A stretch of DNA of 15,783 nt, taken from contig JBBSMX010000100.1 in assembly GCA_038232935.1 (NCBI GenBank), positions 1 to 15,783 of the forward strand, read 5' to 3'. Shown here piece by piece: positions 12,813 through 15,783 of the stretch. The notes beneath the pieces were generated by a model. The model did not search any database. It saw only the letters and a program-made list of their open reading frames with translations, and was not told the origin of the DNA. Each line of letters starts with the position of its first letter. Position 1 is the stretch's first letter. The DNA is from JBBSMX01 sp038232935. Its GTDB lineage: Bacteria; Bacteroidota; Rhodothermia; Rhodothermales; JANQRZ01. The translations under genes were made by a program, and so were the position numbers.

Positions 12813-13643
12813 ATGGACCCCGTACTCTACCGTCGCCACGTAGACGAAGCCGCCGCCGCGATCCGCGCGCGCGCCGACGCCGGAGCCCGCATCGGCGTCA
12901 TCCTCGGCACCGGCCTCGGCCGCCTCGCCGAGCAGATCGACGCCGACACCGTGATCTCGTACGACGAGATCCCGCACTTCCCGGTCTCCACTGTCGAGAG
13001 CCACCACGGCAAGCTCCTCGCTGGCCGTCTCGACGGCGTGCCGGTGCTCGCGCTTCAGGGCCGGTTCCATCTCTACGAGGGCTACGACCCGAAGGAGATC
13101 ACCTTCCCCGTCCGCGTCCTCGCCGCGCTCGGCGTCGAGACGCTGCTGATCTCGAACGCGGCCGGCGGCATGAACCCGAACTACCGGCGCGGCGACCTCA
13201 TGCTGCTCACGGACCACATCAACCTGCAAGGCGTCAACCCGCTCTCCGGGCCGAACGACGATGCGTGGGGGCCGCGCTTCCCCGACATGAGCGCGCCCTA
13301 CGACGAGGACCTCCGCCGGCTCGCCGAGGAAGCCGCGCTCGAACGCGCCATCAAGCTCCAGCAGGGTGTCTACGTCGCCGTCGAGGGGCCGAATCTGGAG
13401 ACGCGCGCCGAGTACCGATTCCTCCGCACGATCGGGGCCGACGCCGTCGGGATGAGCACGGTGCCCGAAGTGATCGTCGCCCGGCACATGGGGCTGCGCT
13501 GCCTCGCCATCTCCGTCATCACAGACGAGTGCTTCCCCGACGCGCTCGAACCGGTCTCCATCGAGGACGTGCTCGCCGCCGCGGGCGAGGCCGAGCCGAA
13601 GCTGACCGAGGTCATGCGCGCCGTCGTCCAGGGCATCGGGTAA
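12813..13643 (+). CDS. punA: Purine nucleoside phosphorylase (trimeric PNP/MTAP type)
   Basis: A 276-residue enzyme of nucleoside phosphorylase family 2, reversibly converting purine nucleosides and phosphate to free base and ribose-1-phosphate in salvage. Motifs: GVILGTGLGRLAE (phosphate loop, 28-40), ESHHGKL (62-68), LQGRFHLYEGYD (His86), SNAAGGMNP (114-122), EGPNLETRAEYRFLR (Glu196) and GADAVGMSTVPEVIVARH (208-225), all as in human-type PNP. The base-recognition motif reads SVITDEC, with Asp238 where human PNP has Asn243 (SLITN). This Asp is, to my recollection, common in Bacteroidota relatives and could broaden or shift specificity towards 6-amino purines. The start at ATG 12813 gives the normal family length. 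It follows divIVA after an 80-base gap with repeats and is followed nine bases later by an unknown gene. Confidence 0.94.
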   Translation: MDPVLYRRHVDEAAAAIRARADAGARIGVILGTGLGRLAEQIDADTVISYDEIPHFPVSTVESHHGKLLAGRLDGVPVLALQGRFHLYEGYDPKEITFPVRVLAALGVETLLISNAAGGMNPNYRRGDLMLLTDHINLQGVNPLSGPNDDAWGPRFPDMSAPYDEDLRRLAEEAALERAIKLQQGVYVAVEGPNLETRAEYRFLRTIGADAVGMSTVPEVIVARHMGLRCLAISVITDECFPDALEPVSIEDVLAAAGEAEPKLTEVMRAVVQGIG

Positions 13644-13651
13644 GGGATGCT

Positions 13652-14341
13652 ATGACGGACGAGCCGTGGGACGAGTATGAATGGGAGGACTTCCTCCGCG
13701 AGAACGACCGGCGCATCGACCATTTTATGACGCTGATGGCCGACTTCATGCAGCGCTACCCGCCGCCGCCCGACGACGCCTCGCCAGAGGACGAGGCCGA
13801 TTGGAAGGCCCGGCTCGAAGCGTTCATGCGCCGCCGCACCGGCTTCGAAGGCTCCGCCGACGACCTCCCCGTGTGGGAGCGCGAAACCGACGAGGCGGAC
13901 GCGGAAGACGGTGGGGGGGAGGGGTGGAAATCCGGCCTCGCCGACTTCCCCGAGCAGCAGCCCGTCGAAGAACTACCCGTCTACCGTGCTGCCCGTGCGC
14001 TCGCGACCGAGGTCATCCGCTGGTCCGAGCCGATCCCCGCGAGCGTCAAAGACGGCGACCTCGTGCAGTTCTGTTCGAACGCATTGGAGGTCGCCGCGAA
14101 GCTCAGCGGCGGTCACGCCGTGGGCTACGAGCGCGACGTGCTCGGCGGCAACATCGCCTACGTCAAGCGCGCCCTCGCCGCCGCGAACGCCGCTCTCGTC
14201 GCGCTCCAGCGGATTCGCGCCGCATCGTACATGCGGCCGGTCGCCTACCAACGGCTCTACGAGGCGACGTACGAGGTCCGCAACGCCGTCGCTCTCCATG
14301 TGCTCGCCCTCCGCGAGCGCTTCGAGCGTGGCACGGACTAG
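13652..14341 (+). CDS. Hypothetical helical protein after punA
   Basis: Not recognised. The 229-residue protein has an acidic, aromatic N-terminus (DEPWDEYEWEDFLREN), a Pro-rich stretch (YPPPPDDASPEDEADW) and an acidic, Gly-rich linker. Residues about 110-229 look like a compact helical bundle (LPVYRAARALATEVIRW, DLVQFCSNALEVAAKLSGG, VGGN-like turns, YVKRALAAANAALVALQRIR, YEVRNAVALHVLALRERFE). There is no signal peptide or membrane helix. The start ATG 13652 lies nine bases after the punA stop, so it is probably co-transcribed. Its TAG shares CTAG (14338-14341) with the stop of the converging lipoprotein gene. G/C-rich third codon positions throughout support a real gene. The helical domain could be a four-helix protein-binding module, but I cannot assign a family. 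Confidence 0.75.
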   Translation: MTDEPWDEYEWEDFLRENDRRIDHFMTLMADFMQRYPPPPDDASPEDEADWKARLEAFMRRRTGFEGSADDLPVWERETDEADAEDGGGEGWKSGLADFPEQQPVEELPVYRAARALATEVIRWSEPIPASVKDGDLVQFCSNALEVAAKLSGGHAVGYERDVLGGNIAYVKRALAAANAALVALQRIRAASYMRPVAYQRLYEATYEVRNAVALHVLALRERFERGTD

Positions 14342-14965
14342 CGGAGAGAGAGCGAGACGGTGCCGAGCGCGAGCGTGTCGCCCGCTGCCACGTCGAAGGT
14401 GCGGTCGGTGTAGGGGGTAGGCGGATCGTGGCACCACGGGGCGTTGACGAGCACGCGGTAGATCACGTTGGGGAGGGCGCGTCGGAAGCGCAACGTGAAC
14501 GAGCCGTCGGCCTCGGTTAGCCCGGTTTCTGCGGGCCAGAAGGTGCCGTAGTAGGGGACGAATTCCTCGATCTCGACGCGGAGGCTATCAATAGGCTCGC
14601 CCGTCTCGTCCAGCACCACGGTTCCTATGACCACCGTGGCTCGATGGCGCGTGATATAGCCGCTCGCTTGAGTGTCCCAGTCGGAACCGTCCGTCAGCCC
14701 CCGTGGTCGCCTCATCGACGACGAAGGAAGCACCGGGACCCGACTCGTAAGGCACGGGACCGGACCCGCTCGGACGGCTCCAACTGATAGGGCTGCCCCC
14801 GTCGTCCAGGCTCACGCCGATGCCGGAGAGGGGAGCTCCCGTCTCAGCGTCAACGACGATGCCCTGTACTTCGAAGGAGCCGCCCTCGTCGTTTCCGAAG
14901 AGATCGCAGCCGGTGATCAGAAGGCCGAGAAGCAGAAGGAAGATTCGGTAGAGCATGGTGAGCAT
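14338..14965 (-). pseudogene. Lipoprotein with carboxypeptidase-regulatory-like domains, frameshifted
   Basis: The 5' reading frame starts at ATG 14965 (or ATG 14956) with a lipoprotein signal (LLLGLLITGC, Cys as the lipidation site), then DLFGNDEGGSF and a carboxypeptidase-regulatory-like beta-sandwich (EVQGIVVDAETGAPLSGIGV, then TTGADGRFRLGHS). This frame degenerates and stops at 14588. The continuation lies in another frame, read from about 14680 to 14338: VVIGTVVLDETGEPIDSLRV, then GLTEADGSFTLRFRRA and FDVAAGDTLALGTV, a second domain of the same kind that lacks its own signal peptide. An indel at about 14640-14700 is the simplest explanation, either a real inactivating mutation or a sequence error. 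Such domains are common in Bacteroidota surface lipoproteins. It is paralogous to the lipoprotein at 15447-15783, and the two flank an ileS fragment. Confidence 0.68.
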
Positions 14966-14984
14966 AGTGGTTCACGGAAACGAA

Positions 14985-14992
14985 TAAACATA
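14985..14992 (-). promoter_or_regulatory. -7-like element for the frameshifted lipoprotein gene
   Basis: On the minus strand this reads TATGTTTA, seven of eight matches to TAnnTTTG, 19 bases before the ATG at 14965, in an unusually AT-rich patch. The 210-base gap 14966-15175 holds this and the opposing ileS-type promoter but no gene. Confidence 0.35.
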
Positions 14993-15128
14993 ACCACAGG
15001 ATTCGCTGCCACCATTACTCCGTATCAAGGTGCATCTCGCCGTTAATGATGGTTAGAAGCGAGGTGAGCAGGCAAAAGCGGTCACTTTCCTTCACGCACA
15101 GGCCACGGAGCGCCGCGCGGGGTGGGCG

Positions 15129-15136
15129 TATCTTAC
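15129..15136 (+). promoter_or_regulatory. -7-like element before the ileS fragment
   Basis: TATCTTAC, six of eight matches to TAnnTTTG and a fit to TAnCTTnn, lies 39 bases before the ATG at 15176. It is probably the ileS promoter, carried along with the duplicated 5' end of that gene. Confidence 0.33.
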
Positions 15137-15175
15137 GCTCTTTCCGAGATCGGACTCGCCGCTTCGCGCCGCCCC

Positions 15176-15424
15176 ATGCCCCGCTACCCCGACGCCAAAG
15201 GATTTGACCACGCCGCTACCGAGGAGCAGACGCTCGCGTGGTGGCAGGAGCACGACGTGTTCGAGCAGAGCCTCGCCATCCGTGAGGGCGCACCCAACTT
15301 CGTCTTTTACGAAGGCCCGCCGACGGCCAACGGGAAGCCGGGCATCCACCACGTGATGGCGCGGACCATCAAGGACCTCTTCTGCCGCTACAAGACGATG
15401 AAGGGCTTCCGGGTTGAGTGCTAG
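15176..15424 (+). pseudogene. ileS: Isoleucyl-tRNA synthetase N-terminal fragment
   Basis: Only the first 82 residues of IleS are present; the full enzyme has about 1,000-1,100. The fragment runs MPRYPDAKGFDHAATEEQTL, WWQEHDVFEQS, FVFYEGPPTANGKPGIHH (the class I HIGH region, here GIHH) and ARTIKDLFCRYKTMKGFRVE, all in one intact frame. Normal enzymes continue with a segment such as RKAGWDTHGLPVE. Here a Cys codon and TAG follow at once, next to a stem-loop, and the sequence then enters the tail of a minus-strand lipoprotein gene. It cannot be an active synthetase: the rest of the Rossmann fold, the KMSKS loop, the editing domain and the anticodon-binding domain are missing. The lack of frame damage suggests a recent partial copy. 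An intact ileS should exist elsewhere, perhaps just beyond the right edge of this window. Confidence 0.85.
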
Positions 15425-15425
15425 G

Positions 15426-15448
15426 GAGCGGTTGCCATCAGACCGCTC
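15426..15448. terminator. Stem-loop at the ileS-fragment/lipoprotein junction
   Basis: GAGCGGT (15426-15432) and ACCGCTC (15442-15448) form a perfect 7-bp stem with a 9-base loop, between the stop of the ileS fragment and the stop codon of the converging lipoprotein gene. It has no T-tract. It may be the lipoprotein gene's own terminator, marking its true 3' boundary at the duplication junction. Confidence 0.4.
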
Positions 15449-15783
15449 AGTCCCCAATCTCTTCCAGTTCGATCATGCCGAGATTACGGGTCTCGCCGGG
15501 TTGGACAATCACTCGGCGTCCCGTGTAGCGAGAGTCGAATGGGTTGTCGTTGACGTACACGGTAAAGCTGAAATTCTTGCCTTCGGTGTCGTAGCGCAGG
15601 GAGAAGTGCCCAGCGGAGTCCGTCCGCGTCGTTACGACCCGTCGGTGTCCACCGGGGCCTCCCGCGTCGGAGTCGAGCGCGACGCTGAGGCCGGAGATAG
15701 GCTCGCCGGTGCTGGCGATGACGACGGTGCCGGAGGCGCGGATCACAGTATCCTCGCCGGAGAAGAGGTCGCACCCGCCGAGG
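15447..15783 (-). CDS. Lipoprotein with a carboxypeptidase-regulatory-like domain, 5' end missing
   Basis: The open frame enters from the right edge reading LGGCDLFSGEDTVIRASG: the end of a lipoprotein signal with the lipidation cysteine, followed by the same CDLF sequence as in the frameshifted lipoprotein at 14338-14965. A single carboxypeptidase-regulatory-like sandwich follows (GTVVIASTGEPISGLSVAL, TRTDSAGHFSLRYDTEGKNF, FTVYVNDNPFDS, VIVQPGETRNLGMIELEE). The gene ends in TGA at 15447-15449, and 111 residues are visible. A GTG at 15746 is in frame but lies after the lipobox, so the real start is beyond the window. The role is unknown: such proteins are usually small periplasmic or surface lipoproteins. 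The shared CDLF start and domain type make the two genes paralogues, although this one has one domain and the other two. Confidence 0.78.
   Translation of the reverse strand, partial: LGGCDLFSGEDTVIRASGTVVIASTGEPISGLSVALDSDAGGPGGHRRVVTTRTDSAGHFSLRYDTEGKNFSFTVYVNDNPFDSRYTGRRVIVQPGETRNLGMIELEEIGD

Noticed and set aside
15122..15424. Ile-tRNA synthetase fragment as a functional short paralogue
   Set aside because: It lacks most of the catalytic fold and ends abruptly in the middle of a conserved block, so a duplication remnant is the simpler reading.
15484..15774. Alternative minus-strand frame of 96 codons starting MRPLLRRGYCD
   Set aside because: It is an Arg-rich shadow of the lipoprotein frame, which has the lipobox and domain motifs.

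Overview
The window is about two-thirds G+C, with compact gene spacing, weak or absent Shine-Dalgarno sequences, short 5' leaders and a recurring TAnCTTnn motif ahead of genes. That motif resembles the Bacteroidota-type -7 element (TAnnTTTG). Together with the outer-membrane and lipoprotein genes and the YggS-DivIVA-purine nucleoside phosphorylase order, this suggests a Gram-negative, high-GC member of the Rhodothermota (Rhodothermales, Salinibacter/Rubricoccaceae-like). The taxonomic call is inference; no rRNA or other marker is present.

Left part (1-4317). The 5' end of a pectate-lyase-superfamily (parallel beta-helix) gene runs off the left edge on the minus strand. A plus-strand run follows: a NurA-domain nuclease, a GNAT acetyltransferase and a small protein that looks like the stand-alone HAS-barrel partner of HerA/NurA systems. 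A convergent small outer-membrane beta-barrel gene overlaps the last of these by its stop codon. Then comes a tight pair of small genes, one a single-pass membrane coiled-coil protein and one a 99-residue protein with two cysteines.

Middle part (4318-10819). Two tandem, translationally coupled PhoD-like phosphatase genes are clear paralogues; the first is predicted to be secreted with an acidic repeat tail, the second a lipoprotein. A nested hairpin separates them from a convergent DinB-family gene, whose likely start codon lies inside a dispersed-repeat-like sequence. A large exported VIT + vWA protein follows, then a small uncertain ORF.

Right part (10820-15783). YggS (PLP-binding protein), a small membrane coiled-coil protein and DivIVA form an overlapping unit reminiscent of the ylmE-sepF-yggT-divIVA division cluster of other phyla. 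Purine nucleoside phosphorylase and a 229-residue unknown protein follow. The right end looks rearranged: a frameshifted lipoprotein gene (minus), an 82-residue N-terminal fragment of isoleucyl-tRNA synthetase (plus) and a second related lipoprotein gene (minus, cut by the edge). This is the pattern expected from a tandem duplication that copied a lipoprotein gene plus the 5' end of ileS.

No rRNA, tRNA, CRISPR array, integrase or transposase was seen, and no stretch over 300 bases lacks a gene. The most unusual signals are the NurA/HAS-barrel neighbourhood without a visible HerA ATPase, and the lipoprotein/ileS-fragment arrangement.
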